DNA from: Strigamia acuminata
Taxonomy: Eukaryota > Arthropoda > Chilopoda > Geophilomorpha > Linotaeniidae
NCBI GenBank assembly: GCA_949358305.1
Contig: OX442314.1
Location: 26,769,118 to 26,833,117 of the forward strand
Direction of reading: 5' to 3'
DNA length: 64,000 bases
Of the stretch, positions 47,600-58,024 are shown piece after piece. The first letter of the stretch is position 1; every line of letters starts with the position of its first letter. The notes under the pieces are model-generated. The model did not search any database. It worked only from the letters and a program-made list of their open reading frames with translations, and was not told where the DNA came from. The translations under genes and the position numbers were made by a program.

Positions 47600-47820
47600 T
47601 TTGAACAGTGAATGGAGAAAAAGTAGATATTTATTCAAAAAATGAATTTTTGGTCAAAAATAGAGAAAAAAGTGAATATTTGGTCAAAAATTGAGAAAAA
47701 AAAAATGAATATTTGGTCAAAAATGGAGAAAAAAGTGAATATTTCGTCAAAAATTTAGAAAAAAATGAATATTTGGTCAAAAATGGAGAAAAAAGTGAAT
47801 ATTTGGTCAATAAATGTGGG
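47600..47820. repeat. 30-bp minisatellite between patched and the channel gene
   Basis: About seven copies of a 30-bp unit containing GTGAATATTTGGTCAAAAAT and GGAGAAAAAA. Confidence 0.9.
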
Positions 47821-48186
47821 AAAAGTACACTATAACGGTATTATTACGAATGTTATGTTGAAAAACCGAATATATAAAAAACAAATTCCTTTTTAAAACT
47901 GTGTAGTAACCGATTGGTTTTTTTATGTAGTAGTACAGTATATTCTTTAGTGTGTCAAAGCTAGATTGCAGCGAGATCAACGAGCCGAAATCGTAAATTG
48001 TTTATTCAATTTACGAAAATGTATATTAAAAAAAAATTCAGAAAAAACATTCTAATATTTATACTTGTATTAGCCACGTGGATGTAAGATATGTTTCAAG
48101 TCTCACATGGCAATCATTCAAAGGGTTCAAATTTAGAACTGAATTTAGAACTAAACATACGCCATTATTGTTATAATACCTGGTAA

Positions 48187-51100
48187 TTAAGAAAAATGTT
48201 TTTTAACAGTTGTGTAGCAATTTTGAAACAACTCTGGTATGATGAGCAATGAGAGACCAAACAATAAACCAAAGGCATTTGCCAAATCACAGAAAAGAGC
48301 TTCGAAGCTGTATTTAAGAATTTCAACATATTGCTCGATGAAATTTGTAGCTGGCTTTATTAAAACAAAGGCTCCAATTGATGCTTCAGGATTCTGAAAA
48401 TAAAGATTTGTTTGGTGAACAACTTTCTTGCAAGTAGGCCGACAGTCACATTCTCCTTTTCTGCTGATATTCAGAGACAAATTAATGAATTTTGCCAAGA
48501 CTTCTTTAGCTTCTGATGCAGACTTGCCAGTGTTGTATCTCGTTCACTAAATCGCGAACTATACTCTGGTTCGACTCAAGAGTATACCCTTCTAAGAGCC
48601 GCATCACTGGTGTAGTGATCCATAAATGTAGACCCAAACACAAGAAATGGATTCCAACGTGCAGCCATTTTTAATCGATAGACTGTAGGTTACTTGATTA
48701 TATTTTTTTCCAACATCACATGTTATTTGAGGCTGTTCCACAAGTGATTTGATGATTTGATGAAGTGATTTGATGCACAAGAGGCGCGGCCACGAGCTAC
48801 GTGAGTCGTAAGTAGGCGAAACTACTTTTCCTAGTGGTAGTAATACAGACTGGAGTTAGGAGTGATGCGGCTCTTAGAAGGGGATACTCTTGAGTCGAAC
48901 CAGAGTATAGTTCTAGTTCTCGTTCATCACTGTTTTCAATTTTCTGAACTAGTTCTAGTTCCCGTTCACCCCAAAAATCTCAAAGTGAACTAAGTTCTAG
49001 TTCAGTTCTAGTTCAGTTCTAGTTCAGTTCACATTTCCAACATTTCCAACATTTTCCGCTTGCAATTTTTCCGTTTAGTCGAACTAGGCGGCGTGATTTT
49101 ACGGGGAACTCGCTGCTCAAGTTTAAATTGCTTTGCAATTTAGTTGCCAGATGGTAATCCGAATGTTCGACCGAATCCCAAACCGAGATCATTTTCTCAC
49201 AATCCTCGCACTGAAAACAATCTTCCGGCACCGGAACGACGTAACTACAACTCGCGTCTCCACTATTCACTCTCGAATTTTCAAAGTATTTTTTAATCCC
49301 AGGCGATTTATCGCTCATTTTATCCGTTTCCGGCGTCCCGGACACCGCACAGGCGCACAATGACGATTTTCGAAGCTTTTGCGTTCAAATTCTTCCATTT
49401 TCGACGCGAAAAATCCTTTGGTCGGAGTCTCCATCGACGTTTCGCTCGAATTCGAGTCCAAAATCTCGCTATTAACGATTTCTTTGTGGAAAAACGATTT
49501 AATATTTGCCATATTCGCTTCGACGTGATCTTGGAATCTTCCCGCGGAAACTCCCAAGCAATAAACCGGTGGAAACCTTAAAATCGTTGGCGAGACGTTC
49601 GACGACTTCGATCGCGAGTTGGTCGACCCAGTGTTTGATTTCGTCGGGTTTTGTCAGCGCCGATTTGCCGGCGAAGTTTTTACTGCATCCGGCCGATTTG
49701 GGCAGCTGGCGAGGCGTTACTGTTTCGTTCTCGATTCCTCGGCCCAAATCGAACAACCATGATTGGTTATGACATGAAACGTCCGGTGAACGAACTAATT
49801 AACGAACTAGAACGTAGTTCGCGTCAAAAAAACGAACTTTGTTCGTTTTTTTCGTTCTTCAAAAAAAGCGAACTAGTTCGTGTTCTAAGTTCGCGAACTA
49901 CGAACTAAGTTCGCGAACGCGAACTATTAGTTCTCGTTCGATACAACACTGAGACTTGCACATGTTTGTGAATGTATTATTGATAAATGGTAACCTAGTA
50001 GATAATTAAAATTAAAATAATACAGTCGAAACTGTTTATAACGAATAGCGATATAACTAATTGTCGATTTAACGAATACCAAAAAATCGCTGGTTTGGTT
50101 GGCTGGCCATAGAACACCATGTTAAAAAATTTCAATACAACGAATTCTCGTTATAACGAATCGATTTTCGGGTTTCTTGCGATTCGTTATAAAGAGTTTC
50201 GACTTTATAATTCAATATGTCATGCGACTGCTAATAACTTACCGGCACGAGATTGATTTGAATAACTGGTGTTGAAAGCATTTGTCGTGGCATTGTATAT
50301 ATTCTTCTTCCTTTTCAATACATGGGCGTGATTTCAAATTCAGTGAAATTTTCTGCAAGTGTATTGAATTGGTTAAATTACTTTTAAGTGTTCTTTTTAT
50401 GTTATGCGATTTTACATTAAAACAAGTAGTTAAACACTAATTTAATATAGCAACTGTATTCAGGTTTTTCTGGAAGGTGTAGGATAATATGAGTAAAAAA
50501 TTTGGCAGGGGAATGTATCCTCTTACCGTATAACCTCGCATACAGTGCAAAATATTTATTGTGAATTTTGGACCTCGAATTGGGGGGGTCGCACTATACG
50601 CACGTAATAAAAAAAAATGTAACATAACGTATGTCCTACGTTTCGTATTTCGTCCGTACTACGTGCGCATTTCGTCCGTATATAACTTCAGCCATCGCTG
50701 ACAACACACAATACAACCATCCAACCGAACGACAATCTAACAATCGAATAATGCAAGAATCCAACAATCCAACCAACCGTGAAAACTATCCAAGCAAGAC
50801 GTAAGGGTTTGTCGTTTGAAGCGGGCTTTAAATTACGTGTTGTGGCGTTTGCAGAGAAAAATAATAACTCTGTTGCTGCGAGAGAATTTGTTCTGTCAGA
50901 AAGTAATGTTAGACTTTGGCGTAAACAAAAAACTACACTGCAACAACTGCCCAAAATAAAAATTGCATCATCGCAACACAAAATTCTATTCGTTTTCGAG
51001 CTCTTCAATTGAAGAAAGGTGAATGCAAGGAGACACTAGGCATTGCATCTTTTTTTGCTTTGCATGGGTGGTGCAACTGGTTTATGCAACGCAAAGGATT

Positions 51101-54100
51101 AACATTGAGACAACGTATGAAAATTTTGCAGAAGTTGCCACAGCAACTTGACGAGAAAGTGGATTCCTTTCAAAAGTTCATACTAAATTTACGGACGGTT
51201 CATGGGTATGACCTTTCCCAAATCGGTAGTATGGATGAGACGCCGATGTACTTTGAAACGCCTGGCAATAGAACTGTCAATGCAATTGGTGACAAGACTG
51301 TCCTTGTAAAAACAACGGGACATGAAAAAACTCATATTACCATTGTTTTTGCCTGCATGGCTGACTGAGCCAAGTTAAAGCCTACGATCATATTTCAAAG
51401 GAATATAATCCCAAAGACTTTGACATTTCTACAAGGTGTCATTATTGCCGCCAATCCGAAAGGTTGGATGGATGAAGGTGGAGTACTATCGTGGCTGGAA
51501 ACCGGAAATCACCCAAGTCGCCACATGGGTGAAAGAAGCATGGGATTCAATACCATCTGGAATGATTAAACGTTCATTTCTTAAATGTGGCATTAGTAAT
51601 GCAATGAATGGAACCGAGGACGACGCCATTTACGAGAGCGAGGATGACAATCAAGATTCTGACAATGACGATGACGACGACGACTACACTGCGGACACAA
51701 TCCCTACAGACGAGTTCATAAAAGAAATGTTCAATGACTCAGAAAAGAAAGAAGAATTTTTTGGATTTTAAAATTTCCTTTTACCTAAATAAATAAACTT
51801 TTCTTTTTCCATTGTTGTGGCACACCACTAACTTGCATTATACGTGCGTACACCATTTATTACAAAAAGGCGCCTTAAAATGAGGGGGGGGGGTCGCATT
51901 ATACGCTGGTCGGATTATACACGAGGTTATACGGTAGTTTATTCCTGGGTAATACCATGTTCACACAACTCAATTCCACGGATTCGAATTGGAATTCATT
52001 AAATAATGTCAGCAGTCTGTAACATCCCATTGTTGCAACTAAAACCCGGTTTGGTTTGATTGAATCACATTTTGGTATCAACACAACTCCATCTAAGTAA
52101 ATACCTGTATCGGAACTGTTCTGTTGGATCAGATCAGATCCAGCCAAACTCGATCCATTGGTTTGAACGGGACTCTATAATGCGCGCGATATTCTTATCC
52201 GCGACGTCGCGGGTAGGAATGTTGCTTCTATCCGTACCCGCGAATTCGCAGATAAGAATATTAAAAGTATTCTTATCCGCGACAACATTGGATCACGTTA
52301 TTTTAATCAGCGACGTCGCGTGTTTTAATAAATATTTTATTCCTATGCGCGACCTCAGTTCTTGTTGTTAGTTAATTAATTTATTTTTTGCGTCCCTCTC
52401 TGCCCGGCGTTTTTCTCTGCTCGGCACCCCTCTCTGCCCAGCGCCATTCTCTGCCCGGTGCTCCTCTCTCCGCTTGGCATTCCTCTCTGCCCGGCGCCCC
52501 TCTATGCCCGGCGCCCCTGGGTTGCAGCCCAGTTAGCCCAATGATAAAGATGGCCCTGGGCACACCACACACGCTTGGCTGTTGCCTGCGCCGCAATTAC
52601 GGGTGCAGCATCCTTCTCTTCCTCATTGGGCACATTCGCCACGGCCGTTGCTGTTGCCGTTGTCGCGCTTATGAATGTTTTCTCAAGTCGAAGAACGTCG
52701 CGGTTACGAATGTACAGCCATTCGTAACCGCGACGTCGCGGGCATAAACAGCGGTGTTATTTTCATACGCGAACGCACGGTTTGCGTGTAAGAATATCGC
52801 GTGCATTGTGGATCACCGTTTGAACATGATATAAGGTTTAGCCTCGGAATCCAATCCAAACAGGAAACACGAGAAATTCTGGTTTTTGTTAATCATGTGT
52901 TGTATTTTTGGAATTAATCTATAAAAAATTAAAATTATTTGTCATATAAGTATAATATATTTTACTTCGAAAGATGATATTTGCAGTATTGACATGGTAG
53001 AGAAATCGATGTTCCGTCGACTTGTCAGAATAGATTGGATTTTAGCTCCAGGTGGACGAAGATACAACTGCAAAATTAAATAATAAAAAAAAACTTTATG
53101 CTACCCGATAAATTAAAATGAGAATTTCATCATTTATGCAGCATGTAGTAATGTGAGTGCGGAAAGGCATCATACACTATAGATTGGGGAGAAACACATT
53201 ATGGCGTAGCAAGAAGTCAACGGGCCCGTAACGTAAGCAAGTTGGGTTTGATGGATCCTTTATCACATGTGTAGCTTACAAACCAGTAAGATTTTTCGGT
53301 ACTTACAGGGTCACTTTAAAACCTTCATAGGTCCTAGGCATTTGTGTGAAATTTTGACTGTTTCTTTTGCGAATCTTTTGTATTAATCTAGAACAGCGTT
53401 TCCCAAACGGTGAGGCGTGCCTCACTGGTGGGGCGCGAGCTGATTATTGGTGGGGCGCACCCATTGCGCACAGCTAAATAAGACAAGCTTTTTTTACAAA
53501 CTAATGTAAAATTTTATGCAAAATTATATAAAATTATGTATAAAATTATACAAAGTTTTATGCAAAATTGTATAAAAATTTCTTTTTTTCTGTTTAGTAC
53601 AGTGCAAGACAAAACTTTGGCCCAGTTGGATAAATGATTAAAAAATAAACAATTTTACAAAATATAACCAAACCAATAATAGAAATGCATTATAATCATG
53701 CTGAAATAATGTTACAATAAGTACAAGAGTGATGTCTTTCTCAGAAATAAAAAAAAATAAAAAATTCAAATTTCAACCTTAGAAATCTGTGACAAAACTT
53801 TGGCCTGTTCTTCAAATTTTTAACAAAAATTAAAATCTGTTTAACTTTAATACTTGATTTCTTTTCTACATTGTTTAATAACTTCAATGCACCTTGTATG
53901 CATTGAATCAATTTGTTTTTTAAAACTTTTAGAAGTGATGGACTCCCATGCTTTTTCAATGGATACTGCATTGTCCTGCTGAAAAATCCACTTTGCTCCA
54001 GCCATTCCTCTTCCTTTTTTCCACAAATTCTCCTACAGGACCGCTTAATACATATTTGCATTTTGTCTTCCATTCCAAAAAACAATTTCACTTTTTTTCG

Positions 54101-57100
54101 TGTATCCAAATGCACCCCAAACCATAACAGTTTGGAATGGGCAGAAAAACATGTCTCCTGGACCAATGAGTGGCAAAATGCTGTGTTCAGTGGTGAAAAA
54201 ACTTCAGCCTGGATGGCCCTGATGGCTTGAAATATTACTGGCATGGTTTAGGAAAAAATTATGTGATGTGCATGAGTAGGAACTTTGGAGGAGAATCTGT
54301 TATGGTTTGGATACACAAAAAAAAGTGAAATTGTTTTTTGGAATGGAAGACAAAATGCAAATATGTATTAAGCGGTCCTGTAGGAGAATTTGTGGAAGAA
54401 AGGAAGAGGAATGGCTGGAGCAAAGTGGATTTTTCAGCAGGACAATGCAGTATCCATTGAAAAAGCATGGGAGTCCATCACTTCTAAAAGTTTTAAAAAA
54501 CAAATTGATTCAATGCATACAAGGTGCATTGAAGTTATTAAACAATATAGAAAAGGAATCAAGTATTAAAGTTAAACAGATTTTAATTTTTGTTAAAAAT
54601 TTGAAGAACAGGCCAAAGTTTTGTCACAGATTTCTAAGGTTGAAATTTGAATTTTTTATTTTTTTTTATTTCTGAGAAAGACATCACTCTTGTACTTATT
54701 GTAACATTATTTCAGCATGATTATAATGCATTTCTATTATTGGTTTGGTTATATTTTGAAAATTGTTTATTTTTTAATCATTTATCCAACTGGGCCAAAG
54801 TTTTGTCCTGCACTGTAGTTTATTTTAAAAAAATTTAATACACTGGTAGATGAAGTGGGGCGCAGAAGGTCGCCTTGCTTAAAAAGTGGGGCGCGATGCT
54901 AAAAAGTTTGGGAACCCCTGATCTAGAAAGTAAAATAAGTGAACCCCCCCCCCCCCCTTGAATTCCTGCTAGCATAAAATCCTGAGTTCTGACTCGTTCA
55001 AATCGGGTTGTTTCGATTTAACCAAGTTTGGCAAAAGAGTTTAATCATTGATGGTATGTCGTCGACTAGTCGTAATCGTCGACGATTTGACCCGAGCTCA
55101 TTTTTTTGTAGCGGTAAAAAATTGTTCCGTTATCTTACCTGCCACAATCCATCAGAACAGTCATTACTCTTTCCTTTTATAAGAGCAATAAAGATTGCAG
55201 ATGCAGCTCCAATGTACTTTAGAGGCTCTAAAACAAAATAAAAAGGATCTTCAATTCTTTATTTTATGTTATTTTTATAACTTTCTCTGTACGTGTAATA
55301 TATTCCAAGCATGTTCCCGAATGCAGTTCTAAGGCATTGGTAATGTACGTGTCAATTGTTGAATCTTTCTCGAGTATCTGGAATATTGTGAATGGCAGCA
55401 TTAATTATAATCTACTGATTGCATAAACCAAAAAGCAAAAAATTAAAATTAAATAAAAATCATATCCCGTTTCCAACTGCAGTGGTTTTAAAATTTGGAA
55501 GCATACTGTAACGGAAATTAAAAAAATTTAAATCTTTCTACTGACTGTGAGTTTGTTCACTTTAAGCACTCTTTAAAGAGCACGTGAGTTAAAATCCTTC
55601 AGGTTCAGTTATTCAGTTTATGGTTTCAATAAGCAATAGCAATTGGCACACGGAAAGACAAATACCCAGCAAGCTAAGAATAAACATGAATAACACTTAC
55701 CTCTGGAACATATTTCATTAAGGGTTTATTCAATTGAGGCTTTTGATATCTCCATAATGTTTCGAGTGATGGTTGCTTATCACTGTTCATTAGATCAATG
55801 AAATGAATTTTGCATGGATCTTTCATAACCTTCTTTGCATATCGTTCTCTGTATGTGGTCATTAGTATGCCATCGTTGCAGGCAATTATATTAGGCATAT
55901 AAATGGTGTCGTTTTCTTGAACTTTAACTACGACTTTGATTGGTTCGCTGTAGTATAGCTGTATTTTCGTTGCAGTTAAATATACGGCAATTATGGTATT
56001 TGTCAATAACACAATTAAACGCACGAAACGACCAATCGATGCCATTTTATGTGAAGTAATGTGGCTTGTTTTAGACATTACTGTCTCATGTATCTTCGCT
56101 ATTTTGCTTTTCAGATTTCTGTTTGATTGACGAAGAGGCTGATAATTGTATCTTCTAATTTTCTCATACAGTTGCTTAATCAATGCTTGTCCAATTGCTA
56201 CCAAGGATAACAATGATAATCCCAATGAAAATCCCAAATTTCCGCCAAAGTCTACTAGCAATGCGATTATGTCGTAGTCAGGCACTTCAGTCATCACTAT
56301 GAATGTTGTATCAGTTTGTTTTATTCTGATGACAATTGTATTCTCATTGGGTGATCTCGCTGCGCCTATTTCCAATATGTATATTTGCTTCGTGCAAGGT
56401 CTCAAGCAACCACAATCCAATGTCGCTTTTGTTGATAATGCAGTTTTGAATGTGTTCTCATGAATTTTAGCAACAATTTTTTCATTTGTTACGTCGCTGC
56501 AATCCTTAATTGTATTGTTAAAATCCATATATGGTAGCCTGAAATTAAAAGGGCTTTTTATTTATATCAGCTGTGACGGTATGATCTTACAAGTTAGACA
56601 TGGCCGCCTGGGGACTGGATACAATGGGATGGGACGCATACTCATGTTTAATAAGACAAAGGAATACAGATTGTTGGGTTGTTGGCCTATATTAATCGTT
56701 GTCTAGGGGTTAGAGTCTTCCGTCTACCCACGAGTTGGCAGTGCCACTAAGGCATGCCACACCAGCAACCGACCCGTCGCACACAGGGAGGAATTCCCAT
56801 GAATGACGTGTCCGGTTGGATATAACTATTGTAACGGTTGTAAAACCGTATAGTTTGCGATTTCCTGCTTGATAGTGTTGTTTGATTAAAAGCGAGCAGT
56901 TCAAATGAATTAAAAGGATTGTAAATAATTCTAAATTCGTATAAATAAATATATTACATTTATTGGATTAATCAGCAATCATTATACTATACAGTATACA
57001 GGGTGTCCCAAAAGTTTGAACCTCCCCAAGTAATTTCCAAAATACTTGAGATATCAGAAAACTGAAAAATAAATTCATAGGGGAAATCATTCATTGCGAA

Positions 57101-58024
57101 TCTGATGGCATCCTCAAATTTGACTTCAAAGGTCATTTTCAAAGTCATTCACTTGCTAACTTCTAAACCAATCAGGTTAGAGCAAAATTTCCAATTAAAA
57201 AGTGGTAGAACATGGCCTAATTAGTCTAAAAACATGATTAATCCAATTGGGACATTTATTTTTTAGCAATTTGCTTTTTCGCGATTCCTTTTTTTGCATA
57301 TGTCCACTTGGCGCCAGTTGGAGTTTGCATTTAAGCGATTCCCGAATCCAAATCTAGTGTTTTCTGATGTACCGGTAGCGCTTTTTTGGATTCGCGACAG
57401 CTTTTTTCGTGGAAAATCATGCGCCCCGATTTCAAGTCTGATAAACCTGATTATTGACTAACCGGCATTCAGGGTCCTCTTTTCGAGCCAAACAATCTAC
57501 GTAACACTTTATACTATCTTCTTCGTTTGAATTGCACCCAAGGTGTTTTGACGGTAGGAAATTGTACTGGAAATTAAAATGTTAGTTACGGTTATTTTAA
57601 TTCTCGTTCAATTTTGTATAACACACATCAAAAACACAAAGGCAATGTCTAGTGCCAGGGTAAAATAACCTCTTCTGAATCATCCTAATCTATTCTCAAT
57701 CCAGCAATAAATTTTTAGCGACTGAGAAAACTTTCTTCTAGCAAGAAGAACATGTAAATCAGGATAATGTTCGATTTAGTAACAAATGAGGGCTTTGTCT
57801 TTAGTTTGAAATGATAATGCGAGCATATGCTCTTAATTACAGTAGAAGAACGAAAAAAAAATAAGTAAATAATTAACTAGATTTTTCCCTGTCAGTAGAC
57901 ATTTGCAAACATACATATATGTACAAATAGATACCTGTCGCGAATGATAATTCACTAACAACTTATTGCCCATATCTGCTGGTGCTGTATATTCAAAATT
58001 CATTAGAGGATTTATGATCATTAC
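48187..58024 (-). CDS. DEG/ENaC channel: two subunit units fused in one reading frame
   Basis: Amiloride-sensitive sodium channel family. Minus-strand exons in order: 58024-57935, 57566-57463, 56538-55701, 55225-55139, 53067-52966, 52120-51956 (tentative), 50352-50243, 49994-49960 plus 48527-48187 (split by a hAT element). Phases agree throughout. The first unit is seen only from its late extracellular part: C-x3-C (KCYVDC), LPYMDFNNTIKDC, the CGCLRPC cluster, then the pore helix GGNLGFSLGLSLL with its G-x-S filter (codons 98-110 of the 838-bp exon). After about 50 cytosolic residues with no stop comes a second unit: TM1 at codons 171-190 and MPNIIACND, the usual FPAVTICN position. The second unit ends with QCHDKC, LPFINNTF, CDCRPTC and a diverged pore helix FGLLFGLSLL without the paired glycines. 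Both units share the same intron phases near the end. The first unit's TM1 was not found. With an insertion in the last exon this copy may not make a full protein. Confidence 0.75.
48559..48910. mobile_element. Small inverted-repeat element nested in the hAT element
   Basis: Inverted ends CTATACTCTGGTTCGACTCA continue for about 48 bp (to GAGCCGCATCAC) with one or two mismatches. It sits inside the 3' subterminal part of the hAT element and is therefore younger than it. Confidence 0.7.
49020..49756 (-). pseudogene. POLH: DNA polymerase eta fragments captured by a transposon
   Basis: Read on the minus strand, 49756-49560 contains GIENETVTPRQLPKS, then GCSKNFAGKSAL and WVDQLAIEVVERL, which match the start of the little-finger (PAD) domain of Y-family polymerase eta (human has PRQLPKTIGCSKNF). 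A frame change follows, with about 45 residues of the domain missing, then a PIP-box-like NIKSFF segment. After a second frame change comes GIKKYF and then FQCEDCEKMISVWDSVEHSD plus YH, a complete C-x2-C, H-x3-H UBZ3 ubiquitin-binding zinc finger (human CEKCGSLVPVWDMPEHMDYH). No polymerase active site is present. The missing middle and the lack of visible introns suggest capture followed by deletion, or capture of spliced sequence. It cannot encode a polymerase. Confidence 0.85.
50023..50205. mobile_element. pogo-like MITE in a channel-gene intron
   Basis: Ends CAGTCGAAACTGTTTATAAC and GTTATAAAGAGTTTCGACTT, TA flanks. Same family as 8268-8451. It lies in the intron between the last two channel exons. 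Confidence 0.75.
50526..51934 (+). mobile_element. pogo/Tigger-like element, internally deleted
   Basis: Inverted ends CCGTATAACCTCG, TA flanks. Both ends also contain a G-run followed by GTCGCA(C/T)TATACG. Transposase fragments on the plus strand: an N-terminal helix-turn-helix (50779-51012: EAGFKLRVVAFAEK, NVRLWRK), then a segment to 51368 reaching the first catalytic block MDETPMYF and the following strand, then a C-terminal piece (51436-51771) ending in an acidic tail. The part carrying the later catalytic acidic residues is missing and the pieces are in different frames, so it is not autonomous. Inserted within the channel gene. Confidence 0.8.
52169..52817. mobile_element. CGCG-motif MITE, second copy, in a channel-gene intron
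   Basis: Same ends as 9159-9869. The flanks are GTTTGAAC on both sides (52161-52168, 52818-52825), an exact 8-bp duplication. Inside, 52390-52510 is a GC-rich CTCTCTGCCCGGCGCCCC-type repeat of about 19 bp, followed by a SINE-like head (52505-52562) related to 15766. Confidence 0.8.
53394..54920. mobile_element. hAT MITE interrupted by a Tc1-like element
   Basis: Ends CAGCGTTTCCCAAACGG and GTTTGGGAACCCCTG, flanked by exact ATCTAGAA duplications (53386-53393, 54921-54928). Same family as 6211-6456. The Tc1-like element at 53600-54815 sits inside. Confidence 0.85.
53600..54815 (+). mobile_element. Tc1-like element with arms of about 515 bp in inverted orientation
   Basis: Terminal CAGTGCAAGACAAAACTTTG / CAAAGTTTTGTCCTGCACTG, TA flanks. 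The arms 53600-54130 and 54299-54815 are near-perfect inverted copies. The right arm plus the centre encode, with frameshifts, the second half of a Tc1 transposase on the plus strand: WTNEWQNAVFSGEK (the first catalytic Asp position now Gly), GGESVMVW, FQQDNA with the second catalytic Asp, and SMHTRCIEVIK near the end. The left arm is the same 3' half inverted in place of the 5' half. Not functional as read. Confidence 0.8.
56539..57462 (-). other. Channel-gene intron with unassigned repeats
   Basis: 56700-56900 is GC-richer and resembles a SINE or LTR fragment but is not assigned. 57000 starts CAGGGTGTCCCAAAAGT, preceded by TA, which looks like a transposon end; no matching right end was found. 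Confidence 0.35.

Larger units (their letters stand above)
46323..48186. other. patched 3' UTR and tail-to-tail spacer
   Basis: AT-rich DNA between the patched stop and the DEG/ENaC stop, which converge. AATAAA at 46836-46841 is a candidate patched polyadenylation signal. TTTATT at 48001-48006 is the minus-strand equivalent for the channel gene. The minus-strand frame at 46896-47105 has no motif. Confidence 0.5.
48528..49951 (-). mobile_element. hAT element carrying DNA polymerase eta gene pieces
   Basis: Ends CAGTGTTGTATC and GATACAACACTG are perfect inverted repeats, flanked by AGACTTGC on both sides (48520-48527, 49952-49959), the 8-bp duplication of hAT insertion. Subterminal sequence is packed with GAACTAGTTC-like words, typical of hAT ends. 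No hAT transposase is seen. The middle (49020-49756) encodes, on the minus strand, fragments of Polη. The element interrupts the last coding exon of the DEG/ENaC gene; with one copy of the duplication removed the exon frame is intact. Confidence 0.85.

Noticed and set aside
53741-54675. Two similar proteins of 122-167 residues on opposite strands.
   Set aside because: Arms of the Tc1 palindrome read out of the transposase frame; the real similarity (FQQDNA) is in another frame.
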